The notes under the pieces: model-generated
Seen by the model: only the letters and a program-made list of their open reading frames with translations
What the model was told of the DNA's origin: nothing
The model's database searches: none
DNA from: Curvularia sp. ZM96
Taxonomy: Eukaryota > Ascomycota > Dothideomycetes > Pleosporales > Pleosporaceae
Reading direction: 5' to 3'
Assembly (NCBI GenBank): GCA_022457065.1
Contig: JAJGBQ010000004.1
Coordinates: forward strand, 1,302,001-1,366,000
DNA length: 64,000 nucleotides
Part shown: in pieces, positions 11,101 through 20,314 of the stretch
Position numbering within the stretch: position 1 is the stretch's first letter
Layout of the letters: every line of letters starts with the position of its first letter
Position numbers and translations under genes: made by a program

Positions 11101-11433
11101 CTCGCATGCACACACCGCGCGACAACAACAATTCAAAACGCGTTCCGCCGCTTCCTGTTCCGCCGCCAGGTCAGCACGCACATCAAAGCCATGCACATTG
11201 CACACGACTGTGCAGTTGTTGCGCAGGCCAGACAGCGAATGGTGGATGCTGCAACTATGATTCAGCGGCGCTGGAAGAGCATCCAGGATGCCAGACGCAA
11301 GCAGTTGGAAAGCGATGTTTTGGCTTTCCAGGCGCTCGCGAGGGGTTGGGCAATCAGGAGATGGGTCAGACGCATCACGGCGGGCCGAGTTGGCGGCAAG
11401 GAGAAAGTAAGGAGGGCGAGGGGTGGATGGTAA
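8149..11433 (+). CDS. ASPM/Sha1-like calmodulin-binding spindle protein
   Basis: A single-exon ORF of 1094 aa. The N-terminal third is basic and disordered. A calponin-homology region of the abnormal-spindle type follows (about residues 615-880), with the hallmark IAIDLRDGIMLNRLVELLL. Near the C-terminus are IQ-like calmodulin-binding helices (TIQNAFRRFLFRRQ and MIQRRWKSIQDARRK). This CH-plus-IQ arrangement is that of ASPM/Asp, a microtubule minus-end and spindle-pole protein; fungal members are often labelled Sha1. The fungal protein is shorter and has few IQ repeats. The start is uncertain: an in-frame ATG at 8311 (MKPRRPTRNL) gives 1040 aa, and the first 54 codons look less conserved-like. 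Confidence 0.88.
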   Translation: MYRYTAGTPCPAPYSSASSHYTGYAGLYAPSYLDDDNTTANLEYTTELKATARTMKPRRPTRNLHKPAFNPSLDIFEDVAQEEEQQLQQQRAASEAKRRSHTNVVSKPVKPKKSTTVARSAQKLPKPAAPVQEPQHERPARRRVSQMPSENYAPEVNATVQLQEDVLDKKELKKQGPKKDARRRTIYIPTDDTSVFTIHPGQPTHAPRNVREASPDLGLDLVTLSEEEGNDLVSALKKVKKLPRKSLAAPSSKRGPLSATSRSVQSVSFSSDIAGSGGGKENVPPGMEVFEKKGSGTHIEINFTKAEVKKPLAKAPKVHFSAPKEPERILQTKKRTEGTQKRPRSHVGHDDVPAKALKSRADGTASTANSSASLRSTIKTERAKMAKAKRAPLSSSPFHTDKSPPTALRRQKTGSVASSITMLHEVGERPQPKEKYPVLEEDLAQPELYEDNWLTYQEVAITQLLNSVFDSVNKDQNADLSPEDLRKKMLAIYHDPAMPSLHKRLQASLQCGALSISKDLLAQTLRLKDDVGLRKKFLNLWTKSYDLNALRAAAEAIIGRQITTPCRLSTGSTCSDDGSRQYRSERRAIENFLFTFLIKNEDAVRVKSGGGSIASLTRGDDDFGSQGWSWRRTALRSLMLILVLDQAKTTNALPGCLFQTTSPYKTSVEVLHQLSKMLLPSHGDITRPLHHLSYKVEHAQHPLQEYTYQIENIAIDLRDGIMLNRLVELLLYPSATPEAQQEDTVTLNLPTGELLTSEVSQKDTWVLSQHLRYPAIGRPQKVYNMQIALTALSNVPGMPSAAVSGIRAEDIVDGHREKTLSLLWSLVGKCGLGSLVDWPQLVKETERFRNQWYRTRDNFEERMLDSDNEEPETTEKDGMAYHKRLLLSWSRSIARLHGLRVANLTTSFADPKVLEVIVDTYLPSGLANSIVDAGKLDLSAKLKAVGCSSSFVALFMPQHNTARSIPSRDFTLLTLSFLASRLLPLACTHRATTTIQNAFRRFLFRRQVSTHIKAMHIAHDCAVVAQARQRMVDAATMIQRRWKSIQDARRKQLESDVLAFQALARGWAIRRWVRRITAGRVGGKEKVRRARGGW

Positions 11434-11952
11434 ATCTATTGAAAGAGGAGGAAAGTTATGTGTAACGAAGGTGTATGATGTTGAATTGTGAAGCGATTCT
11501 TGTCTTTTTTTTTCTTATTCCCTTGGGAGCGTGTACTAGATTGTTGTGGAGCGTTTTTGTTTTCTCTCCTGGATGGGGCGTTCTTACTATTGATGACACA
11601 GCAGTTGTAATACCCTTCCCCCGCCCTTTTTGGTGTAAATATCTTTATTCATCGCAGTCGCGACAGAATTCACTTACTTGGATCGTTGTTCAAACCTAAC
11701 TTGGTTCCTGCTACAATCGTTGTCTTTGATGATATTGTCTCGTGCAATGAAGGTTAGGTGATGGATGACTTACCCCGTATAAGATGGGAGCAACAGAATG
11801 GAGACTCATTGTTTGTGATGATTGCATTGAACTGGCAATTGAACTTGTACAGAGAACATCGACGATGAACGTCTTTCTAGATGCAACACGTGAATTGGCA
11901 CAACGAGCATACATTACTGTTCATGTGTAACTATATACACAAATGTCATAAA
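11434..11952. other. Convergent intergenic region
   Basis: Lies between the 3' ends of the ASPM-like gene and the minus-strand 334-aa gene. T-rich runs (11505-11515) fit 3' UTR sequence. No gene seen. Confidence 0.5.
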
Positions 11953-12957
11953 TCATAACAACTGCCATCCCTTGTCCGTCTCGGTTTGCGGTGATGTAGG
12001 GCTCCTGGCTGCATCAGTCCAGTCGTCGTCGACGCTATCTTCACCCTCTTTATTCTCTTCGTCTTCTTCCTTTTCATGAGCAGTCGGCTTGGCACCACCA
12101 TGTCCGCCAACCTTCTCTCCTTGCGTGGCTCCGCTGGCTCTACGAGGCGGATTCACTCGCTGCGCCATTACCTTCATGGCGTCTAGAAACGCACTGGCTT
12201 CCCCGTACTCCCTACTTTCTCCAGTCCCATAATGATCCACAACGACGATCTTTGTATTTCCACTGCGAAGTAGACTACTGAATTTGCTTGCTGCACTGCA
12301 TAGATGTGTTCCTGAGGGGCATATGTGGAGGTAGAGTGTTTGCAGTGCTGGTACATGCTGTATGAGGTACCGGACAAGCTCTTCGTATGCGAGACGGGCA
12401 GCTTCGTGAGAACAGTCTTCCTCGTAGGGTTGGACGAGTAGACACAGGCATGAGATGTGCTGTCGGTCATTGGCATTTAGGGTTTCCAACCACCGTTGAG
12501 TAGCATATGCCTGGTATCGTCCGCGAGGACAGGGGCCTGTCAGAAAGAGGAGTTTCCGGTCTTGGTATACGGTTGGATCTGCGGCGTTATGGAGGTCCCG
12601 CCGTCGAGATTGCTCTTCTTCTGTGGCGGGTCGTAGCATGTTGATGGGTCCATGTGGTGCTTCCAATACCCATAAGTCTTCTTGCTCAGTCTTGAAACGA
12701 ACTTCGGGCCCTGCGCACTCGAACCGAGTGTACATGTGTCCCGGTTCAGCATCTTCTTGTGGTAACAGGTCTGTCCTTGGGCAGTGGCAGACATCAATTT
12801 GCGTTAGTCCTGCAAACGTGGTGTTGCTCGGGTTTTCCAGGTGCGGCCAGTCCAAGACATAATTGATTGTTGTAACGTCGTCTAGTGTTGAGAAGGATGC
12901 CATTGATCTTTCCATGCTTGGAGCCATAGTGATACTAACGTCGTCAAAGGGCCCCAT
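11953..12957 (-). CDS. Hypothetical protein, 334 aa
   Basis: Intact single-exon ORF starting with ATG at 12957. I do not recognise the family. The middle (about residues 165-250) alternates hydrophobic strands and helices: HISCLCLLVQPYEED, then ALQTLYLHICPSG, then KIVVVDHYG. This resembles the body of the short leucine-rich or F-box-associated fungal proteins that follow predicted gene models of this size, but no F-box is visible. The last 80 residues are disordered and very acidic (EKEEDEENKEGEDSVDDD). It contains many tryptophan and cysteine codons, which argues against a chance ORF. Confidence 0.7.
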   Translation of the reverse strand: MGPFDDVSITMAPSMERSMASFSTLDDVTTINYVLDWPHLENPSNTTFAGLTQIDVCHCPRTDLLPQEDAEPGHMYTRFECAGPEVRFKTEQEDLWVLEAPHGPINMLRPATEEEQSRRRDLHNAADPTVYQDRKLLFLTGPCPRGRYQAYATQRWLETLNANDRQHISCLCLLVQPYEEDCSHEAARLAYEELVRYLIQHVPALQTLYLHICPSGTHLCSAASKFSSLLRSGNTKIVVVDHYGTGESREYGEASAFLDAMKVMAQRVNPPRRASGATQGEKVGGHGGAKPTAHEKEEDEENKEGEDSVDDDWTDAARSPTSPQTETDKGWQLL

Positions 12958-13720
12958 AGAGACCAGTAGTACAAAGTTATGAGACTAGTGGAGGCGATTC
13001 AACCTTTGCTGCCGTTCCTCCAACAAAAAGGTGACTCGGCACAGAAATCAAGCATGAAAGGCTGCTTTGGCCAGATTCACTTCCTTGCTTCCTCGTCAAC
13101 TCGCCCTCCAACGAGCTTGAGAATAGATCATCATGCATACCGCTTTTTTGGAACAATTCCAGATTGTGTAGGGCGCGTGTAGTCGCCGTATGCCTTGCCG
13201 AATGTAGTGGGCCTAAGCTACTAAGAATAGTACGCTGCGTTGGAATCGCTGAGTACACGATGATGTGGAATATGTCAGCAGGATTGAAGACGTGTATGTA
13301 ATGATAAGCGCAGGTTTTTGACTACAATCAGAACCAGGCCCGAACTATTTCGGCCATAACCGCGGCGTTGTTGATGAAGCGTACGTCTAGTTTGGAAAGC
13401 TGTAGGCCGTAAGGCGAGGAGTCAAGACCAGAGCTATTTCGGGAATCCAGTGAGCACCAGATATGGCATACTGAACTCTGGATGCGCCGAGGCTTCGTAG
13501 CAACAGAGACGCGTCAGATGGCGAGCCAGCTGAGTGGTGTTGATGTGTAGGTGCAACAAACGTCATCGGTTGTGTGGGCCCATGCGGGATGGGATGGATG
13601 CATTACCTCGATAAGCGTCACGATGCACCGCGTCTACACGCACACTTCGACAAGCACGCCATGTCTTAGAAAGAACACGGTACCATACTGCTGCCTAGAT
13701 GACCACCCGCCACCATCTTG
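12958..13720. other. Divergent intergenic region before MON1
   Basis: Shared upstream region of the 334-aa gene and MON1. Short ORFs on both strands have no recognisable features. No RNA gene seen. Confidence 0.45.
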
Positions 13721-16511
13721 ATGGACGAGACTGGCAGCGCTGAGCCCCAGACGCCCGGCTCCGAGGAACACAGCTCGCCCACGACGCCGACACAAAAGAG
13801 CAGCAATGCCACCGCCGTATCCGCGAAGGGGGAGCCGACCGAACCGCACGACTTTACGAATCCGACGTTGAACATAATCCGAGCCTTTTCACGGAAAAAC
13901 TCGACCAGCTCTTTAGCATCGCAGTATGCAGCGCCTCCTCCACTGCCGCCGCGACCGGCGCTCGGGTTGCTGTCGCGACCCTCAACCTCGCACTCGATAG
14001 CGCCTTCGAGACCACAGCTCTTGTCCAAGGCTACCACTCAGCTGTCCATGGCCAATACACAAGCCTTTGCCACCGACTCGAAGGATTCGTCGCCCACGTC
14101 TGCGACACCCAAGCCGCGCAATCTAGGGGACGCAAATGGGGGCGCTCGTAATACCAGCGATGTCGATGATAGCGCGAGCATACGTAGCTATGCGCCGACC
14201 GTAGAGGCAATGGGGTACCAGGAGAGCATATTGGGAGAAGTCATGGGTCCGGCTGAGAGATCGGAGCAGGAAAAGTCACTCTTGCGGTCCTTGGGACAAA
14301 AGTTTGTCGATGCAGAGTCGCAGAGCCTATTCCCGCCAGACCCCGAGTTTGAGGCTGCCTTCGGCCGCGAGTTCGACGAGGTGGACGACTTGAATGCGGA
14401 CGGATCGAACCAAGGTCAGGCACGCGTCGAAGACTTAGAGGTAGGACTTGCTGATGTAGTGTATAGAAGCGGTCATGCGCCAGTGGCGTGCCAAACTCAA
14501 ACATTTCTTGATTCTCTCGAGCGCCGGCAAGCCTATATACAGTCGACACGGCAACGACCAGTTGGTCACAAACTACATTGGCATCGTGCAGACCATCATA
14601 TCCTTCTACCAGTCTACGCACGACACGCTCAAGGGTTTCACTGCTGGTGACGTACGCTTCGTCGTCCTGACCAAGGGCCCACTCAACCTGGTCGCTATCA
14701 CGCGCCTGGCAGAGAGCGATTCTCAGCTTCGGTCACAGCTCGAAGCACTGTACATGCAGATTCTCTCGACCCTCACACTGCCCAGCATGGAGCGCATGTT
14801 CGCCGCACGGGCAAACTACGACCTACGCCGCCCTCTGCAGGGGACTGAGACCCTTTTGTCTGCCCTGGCAGACGGCTTTACACGAGGATCCCCTTCAACA
14901 TTGCTATCGGCCCTCGAGTGCTTGAAACTGCGCAAGTCGCATCGCACAGCCATCAACAACGCCTTGCTCAGAAACCGCTCTGAGAACCTGTTGTACGGTT
15001 TAATAGTAGCATCCGGTAAGCTCGTATCAGTCGTCCGGCCCAAGAAGCATAGCCTGCATCCGGGCGATCTTCATCTCATCTTCAACATGCTCTTTGAAGC
15101 CGGCAGCGTCAAGGCTGGCGGCGGTGAAAACTGGATTCCCTTGTGTTTGCCTGGCTTCAATAACACTGGCTATCTGTACATGTACGTCAGCTTCCTAAAC
15201 CTAGAAGACCCAACGGAACATATGCAAGAGCGGCCTCGTACGAGCGACGGGGCGGACGACGAGGTGGCCGTTCTCTTGATTAGCGCCGATAAAGAGAGCT
15301 TTTTTGAACTCAGACAGATGAGAGATGATTTAGTTGAGGTAAGTGGTGTAAACTTTCAGCCCCTGTTGCATGCTCGGTTATTCTTTTTGGCAGCTGTTTT
15401 GTTGCAAAATCCCCTTAATTCCCAGGACGGCCCAGCACAACGGACCAGGTCATGTCGCGACGCGTAAAGGGCTGGTCAGATGGCAGGATTGGGTTGCGAG
15501 TATTGCATCGAATGATGTGGAGCGGGGCAATCACCGCACCCTTGCCCACCCTGGATGGGATATCATTCCGTGTGAGGCAAATCATGCATCGCAGACGGAC
15601 GGCATTGCGGAGGTTGATTTGACTCTTCGGCTTCGGACACTGGCTTCCGCGAACCACGCGGTCATTGGAAGTTATCTCCTACTCCGATGAGGTGCACCTC
15701 CCGTCTGCTTTTCTGCTCTTTCGGCCCTTTCAAACTAAGGATACCGAGCCGACGGGAAATTCGGACATGGTCATCTTTCAATATGTCGTCGACGGGAAAG
15801 AAATGGCAACAGATGAAAGACGCATTGGCACTAACGGGTGGTTCCGCAGAACTTGCAGCGCATCGGATCTATTGAGGCGATACGCACCGCCGTCCAGCAG
15901 GGACGTCCTGCATGCACGGACATTGTGCCGGGCAGTCCACTAAGACACTTTCTGTACAAGTCGAGGGGTAACGTGCAATTTACCATGCCGAGCTATGCAC
16001 CATACTTTGGAGGCGATTTGGAGAAGCAACGGTACGTATACCCCAAAGTCATGATTATCAACCAGCGCCCTTATTATCCGCCCTTTTTTTTGTTTTGGGC
16101 ACCTTGGCAATAAGGGAGCAGACACACATGCGTGTATTTCCCTTGTTTTCGTCGTGTTGCATGTATATACATGTGCATATTGCATATACATACATACACA
16201 TACATACAATCTCGCCAGCCATCGACCCAATGTAACAATTACGCTGACCAAGGGTGGGGCCTTCTAGGTTGCTTAATCTCTATAACAAACTTCACAGTAA
16301 TCTGCACAGCAAACCGTCGACGCTAAAAGTTCATCACGAAACTAACACGACGTGTATGGCTCTAGGCTGGAGCACACCGCTGTTTGAGCTGTATGCTGTT
16401 GCGCCGGCGAACACGTCGCGGGCGGCACTGGCGCAAAGTGCGAATAAGATTATCCAGTGGGTAAGAAGAGAGGAGGAGAGGGTGTTTATTATTGGCGGTG
16501 CGGTATTCTAG
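13721..16511 (+). CDS. mon1: Vacuolar fusion protein MON1 (Rab7 GEF subunit)
   Basis: Exons 13721-14414, 14467-15338, 15850-16031 and 16268-16511 give 663 aa. A disordered Ser/Pro-rich N-terminus (about 230 residues) precedes the conserved longin region starting at WRAKLKHFLILSSAGKPIYS, and the protein ends with the family's EEERVFIIGGAVF. With Ccz1, Mon1 forms the guanine-nucleotide exchange factor for Ypt7/Rab7 at late endosomes, vacuoles and autophagosomes. Introns 2 (511 nt) and 3 (236 nt) are long for this genome. The first junction is uncertain. The chosen donor, GTCAGG at 14415, gives the family-like EAVMRQW. An alternative donor, GTAGGA at 14441 with an acceptor at 14483, would make a 43-nt intron and a different join. 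The ATG at 13721 is the first in frame. Confidence 0.92.
15339..15849 (+). other. Unusually long MON1 intron (511 nt)
   Basis: Bounded by GTAAGT and CCGCAG with a CACTAAC branch site near 15829. The flanking exons join in frame (DLVE then NLQRIG), so the whole stretch should be intronic. Its interior contains open frames on both strands (for example 15415-15657, minus) and has ordinary base composition rather than the T-rich look of the short introns. It may carry an insertion. Confidence 0.6.
16161..16209. repeat. CATA-type microsatellite inside MON1 intron 3
   Basis: An imperfect run of CATA/TACA units near the 5' half of the 236-nt third intron. It accounts for part of that intron's length. 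Confidence 0.6.
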
Positions 16512-16963
16512 ACAACATAAGACAAGGAAAAGAGTGGTGTGATCGGGTTGCAAGCTAGGTAGATACCCACAATAGCAAAAGCATATTATGAGCAAGTCCT
16601 ATGAGCGACTCCACATGAACATTGCACAGCTTGTCGGCTAAGTACAGCGGTAAGAATGCGGTTGTTGAGGAAGTTGTGATGGAAAGTTAAGCGGTAGTGA
16701 GAGAAATACGAGTAACCTGAACCTACTTTTAGTGAACCGAGTCTTACGTGATGATGCCTCGGGGAACGAATGAATCCTAACCTTGTCGATATTGATAAAG
16801 AAGTTCTAAAATTACTTTTAGGCTCAAAAGCACGTCGTCGCGTGACAAGTATAGTCAGGATTTCGCATTCACATATAAAGTTCAAGGTATCAGGTCATAG
16901 CCAAACAGATATGATTCATATGTACTATATGTATACTCGTTTTATTAATTTCAATCTCTCAAT
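16512..16963. other. Convergent intergenic region
   Basis: Between the 3' ends of MON1 and the minus-strand reductase. AT-rich toward 16900-16960. No gene seen. Confidence 0.5.
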
Positions 16964-18331
16964 CTAAGCCTTGGGCAAGACGCCCGCCGCTTTCATCTCT
17001 TCAAATACTTCCTTCAAACTTCCCCAAGTGTCCCTGTATCCCGTCCATCCAAACTCCCTAGCTTTGCTCATACTAATCACAAGATCAAAGTTCCTACCCA
17101 GGACGAATCCCAGGAATCCCCATGTAGCCTTGTCGAAGATGGCCTTGTCCAGGCCCTCGCGCTCTGCAATGGCGTTCCATGTTTGCTTAACATCGTCGCG
17201 CTGGGACCACTTGACGAGATCAATGTGCTGCTCCACCTTATTGGGCTGGAGCGCTGGCGTGCCCTGGAGACCCAGCGCATCTGCTTGTGTGGAAATGGGA
17301 GGTTTAGGTGCCATGTCCATGACAGAAGACTGGTCGTTTGTGCCTGTTACCATTCCTTTGATCTTGTCGGTTATACTAGCACTGCCGCCACCGTAGACGC
17401 TCTTAAACTGGTCCGGCTTGACGCTGGCGCCAAAGTAGTTTGTCACTTTTGGGAAGAGGTTCTGCCAGCTCTCTACGTCGCCATTGACAACATTGAAGGC
17501 CTGGTTAGCGGTACGTGGCTCCAGCGCCGCCCAGGCACAGAATTCGGCGTGCAGTTTGGCACTGGTAAAGCTGTCGAATCTCGTGTAGAAAGCGGGGGAG
17601 CCAGGGAATTCAATGCCGTTGCTGCCACCGGTCATTTCCTTGGATACGAGCACGTAGAGACTTAAAGCCGAGGATAGATTCATAAAGTTTCCCTGTGCAA
17701 AGCCGATGACGTCGTTGGGGTATGTTACTACCCATTCCTTCTGGTGTTTGGTGCAAAAGTCGTGCAGGATGTTCTGCTGGTTGTAGTAGAAATTGGGAGG
17801 CCATTCGGATGAGGTGAGCCACGGTGCGTCTTCGAGCATGGGCTGCTTGGGCACACCAAGATGTACCTGTAACTGTTTAGTAAAATGCTTTAGCAGACGC
17901 AAATGAAAAACGTACTCCATATTGTTTTGCGCCAGTAACCAAGATGATTCGCTTGACTTCGGAGACGGCGCCTGTCTTCTCGAGTGCACAAAGGAAGTTG
18001 GAGAGCATGCGGCCATTTACTTCCCATGCATCTTCTTCCTTGTCTTGAGCGAGATAGGCTGCAAAGAAGATGTACTCTCCGCGTACATTTTTGAGGTCAT
18101 TGGCCATGGTATCGGGGTCAGATTGCAGATCAATGTGGTTGTGGATTACATTGTCTGGGCATTCTTCTTTTTTGCTGCGTGAGAGGGCATGCACGGTGGG
18201 CCATTGTTGGCGGTGCTTGCCGAGTTCGAGAACGATCTCGCGACCGAGGATGCCTATGGTGTGTTAGGATACATTGGTCATGGCTTGAACCAAAGCGTAC
18301 CAGTGGCGCCGGTGACTATGGCTGAAGGCAT
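16964..18331 (-). CDS. PRISE-like NAD(P)-dependent reductase (atypical SDR)
   Basis: Exons on the minus strand are 18331-18301, 18253-17916 and 17866-16964, with introns of 47 and 49 nt, giving 423 aa. The tiny first exon supplies the nucleotide-binding start (MPSAIVTGATG) that joins GILGREIV in exon 2, a complete extended-SDR glycine motif. Further landmarks are RIILVTGAKQYGVHLG, EDAPWL, NFYYNQQNIL and WVVTYPNDVIGFA. This pattern is that of the PRISE family (progesterone 5-beta-reductase/iridoid synthase-like), where fungal members have varied or unknown substrates. Asn-Phe-Tyr-Tyr around NFYYNQQN occupies the catalytic-tyrosine region. A tandem acceptor (ending at 17873 or 17867) could add two residues, Leu-Gln, before VHLG. 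Confidence 0.85.
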
Positions 18332-19026
18332 CGTGCTCAGTGTCGGTAGGTTTATGTGGACTATGTTGTTCACTACATGAAGTGCTGCTGTGATCTGGTA
18401 TAAGAGGAGATTAAATGTGTGTGACGTAAGGATGTTCAAAGAAGGTGCAACATGTCATAGCCCCGCAATCGCGTGCTTGAGCCTCAGGTCGGTAGGAGCG
18501 AACAGGTTCAGCGGCTATATATTTACTATTGGCCTAGTTGGAGACTTTTGCTCGATGGTACTTAACCGAGGTGGAGAGTAGAGATGTGAGCATCCGATGC
18601 AACCAGCTTCTAGTTTACCTATGTTTCAAGGCTTCGAGGCCAGCTGCGCAGAATGCGGCCAACGTCGTACTATATGAACATGTGCTACAATACAAGTCCA
18701 GAAGTCAAATGCTCAAGAAGCAAGCTACGGCAATGCAAAGCGAGTCTTGTTGGATCCCAAAGCGAACGTGTTGTTCTGGTCCGGCAGGAGAGTGAACAGT
18801 CCAGTCACGTGATGTGAAGACGCACGAGCACCGTACCTTTCCTGCACTGGCAACATTTTGTGGCCACATCTCTCAAGTACTTTCCCCCGAACGCCAGGTG
18901 AGGCATCGGAATGCCAGCATCCGATTGATTGCAGGTTGCTTCACGCGCCATGACTCGGTAGCATGGCTCACATCTCGGACCGATGGAAGATGCCAAAGGA
19001 AGAGCGATCGCCAGGCGGCATCTTGC
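18332..19026. other. Intergenic region
   Basis: Upstream of the reductase and downstream of the small gene at 19027-19414. Nothing recognisable. Confidence 0.45.
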
Positions 19027-19414
19027 TCATTTGGGAGGGCGCTTCTGCCAGGTGAGCTCGCGGAACTGGGTTTTCACCTCATCTTTGAAGAGATCGAAGG
19101 AAGAGGGCCCTGTCCCTGACCGTCGAGTCAGTGTGTGGTTCGCTGAAAGGGGAACCAAGGCGACCTACTGCCGCCACCATTCTTCTGCTCAAAGTCTGGT
19201 AGGCGATTGATCTTGCGGTAAGCTTTTTGCACGGCTCGATTGAATGCGGGGGACCGAATCAGCTGGAGAGGCCCGTCAGCCATGAGGACTGTTTGGGTTG
19301 GGGGGATGTGGACATACACGTGCTACGGCCCAGGCCTGAATCAAGCGGTTAGTTTGATACTGTAGGATCGGATGTGGCATTGCATACCTCGAATAGCGCG
19401 AACCACGGACCCAT
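19027..19414 (-). CDS. Small conserved-looking protein, 89 aa, three exons
   Basis: Assembled by eye. Minus-strand exons are 19414-19388 (MGPWFALFE), 19322-19169 and 19115-19027. Intron 1 (65 nt) has a GTATGC donor and an AACTAACC branch; intron 2 (53 nt) has a GTAGGT donor, a CTGAC branch and a GTCAG acceptor. Joining restores one frame, 89 codons plus TGA. The product has a basic amphipathic segment (LIRSPAFNRAVQKAYRKI) and a well-formed ending (SFDLFKDEVKTQFRELTW then QKRPPK). No signal peptide is seen; size and basic helix would suit a small mitochondrial or ribosome-associated protein, but no function is claimed. Doubt remains at the 5' end: a CAG acceptor ten bases earlier would put exon 1 out of frame, and translation would then start at the internal ATG (MADGPLQL), giving 67 aa. 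The gene is divergent from the phosphatase at 20315. Confidence 0.65.
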
Positions 19415-20314
19415 GGCCAAGGCAGTGGTGTGTTGACCAAGCACAGACGACTGCTAAGGGAAGAGGAGGCGCAGAGATGGGCGTGAGGCCGCGGGGCGGT
19501 GATGGAGGGACGGTGGCGATGGCAGTGGTGATGGACGATGGAGGATGGACAGGGTGGGCAACGTCGGCCCGGGTGCTGCCTTCAGTTTGGCTGCAACGCG
19601 ACCGCGCCTGACGTGTTTGCAGCCGGCTTCGCTGTCCGCTCCCTTCTTGTTTTCCTCGTCGTCTTGTCCTTGACGCTTCTTCTCCTTTGTCTAGACGTTA
19701 TTTTTCTTGGCCACAGCCGCACGCATTAACCTCTCTCCATCTCGGGACATTTGGCATTTGCCCATCCGCCTTCTAGAAGCCCACGCGACAGCGCTACGGC
19801 CTGCCCGCGATCCGGCGTCTGCTCCACCACGAGGCCGCCTGCAGCCCCTCCATCGTCCGCACCGTGGTTGAACCTGGTTGCCGGAAAACAGGCACACTCT
19901 CGCTCTGGCCGCAGCCAGCGCATACCCGTCCGTCTCTCGCCCACGGCTTGGACACGAGCAGCCGAGAACAAGGCCAGCGACGACACGGGACGCGGGACGC
20001 GGGCGACAGGACGAGTAGATGCGTCGTGGCCAGGCCTCACTGCCACCAGCCTCGACCCGCAACCTCGCAACCCCCTATCGCTAATTACAAGACCGGGCAG
20101 AGCACCATTACGCCTGTCGTTTCGGCATTGGGCGCGCCACTGCCTGCACGCAGCCGCGCTCCCGTCACTTCTTATACTCTGCCCTTCCCTTCCCCCACTA
20201 TCCGCCTCTGAACCGCCCGCCTAAACGGACGCGCCTCTCTTCAAGCTGCATAAACTCCGCGCCCTCCGGCGCAAGGCAAAGCTCAAGGGCGTCCTCATCA
20301 GGACCAACCCAGCC
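19415..20314. other. Divergent promoter region, small gene and phosphatase
   Basis: GC-rich from about 19550 onward with several overlapping open frames on both strands (for example 19751-20224, +, and 19691-20062, -), a composition effect. Probably a long 5' leader of the phosphatase plus the shared promoter. Confidence 0.45.

Noticed and set aside
15850..16113. Separate ORF starting at 15838
   Set aside because: It is exon 3 of MON1, entered through a CCGCAG acceptor, not an independent gene.
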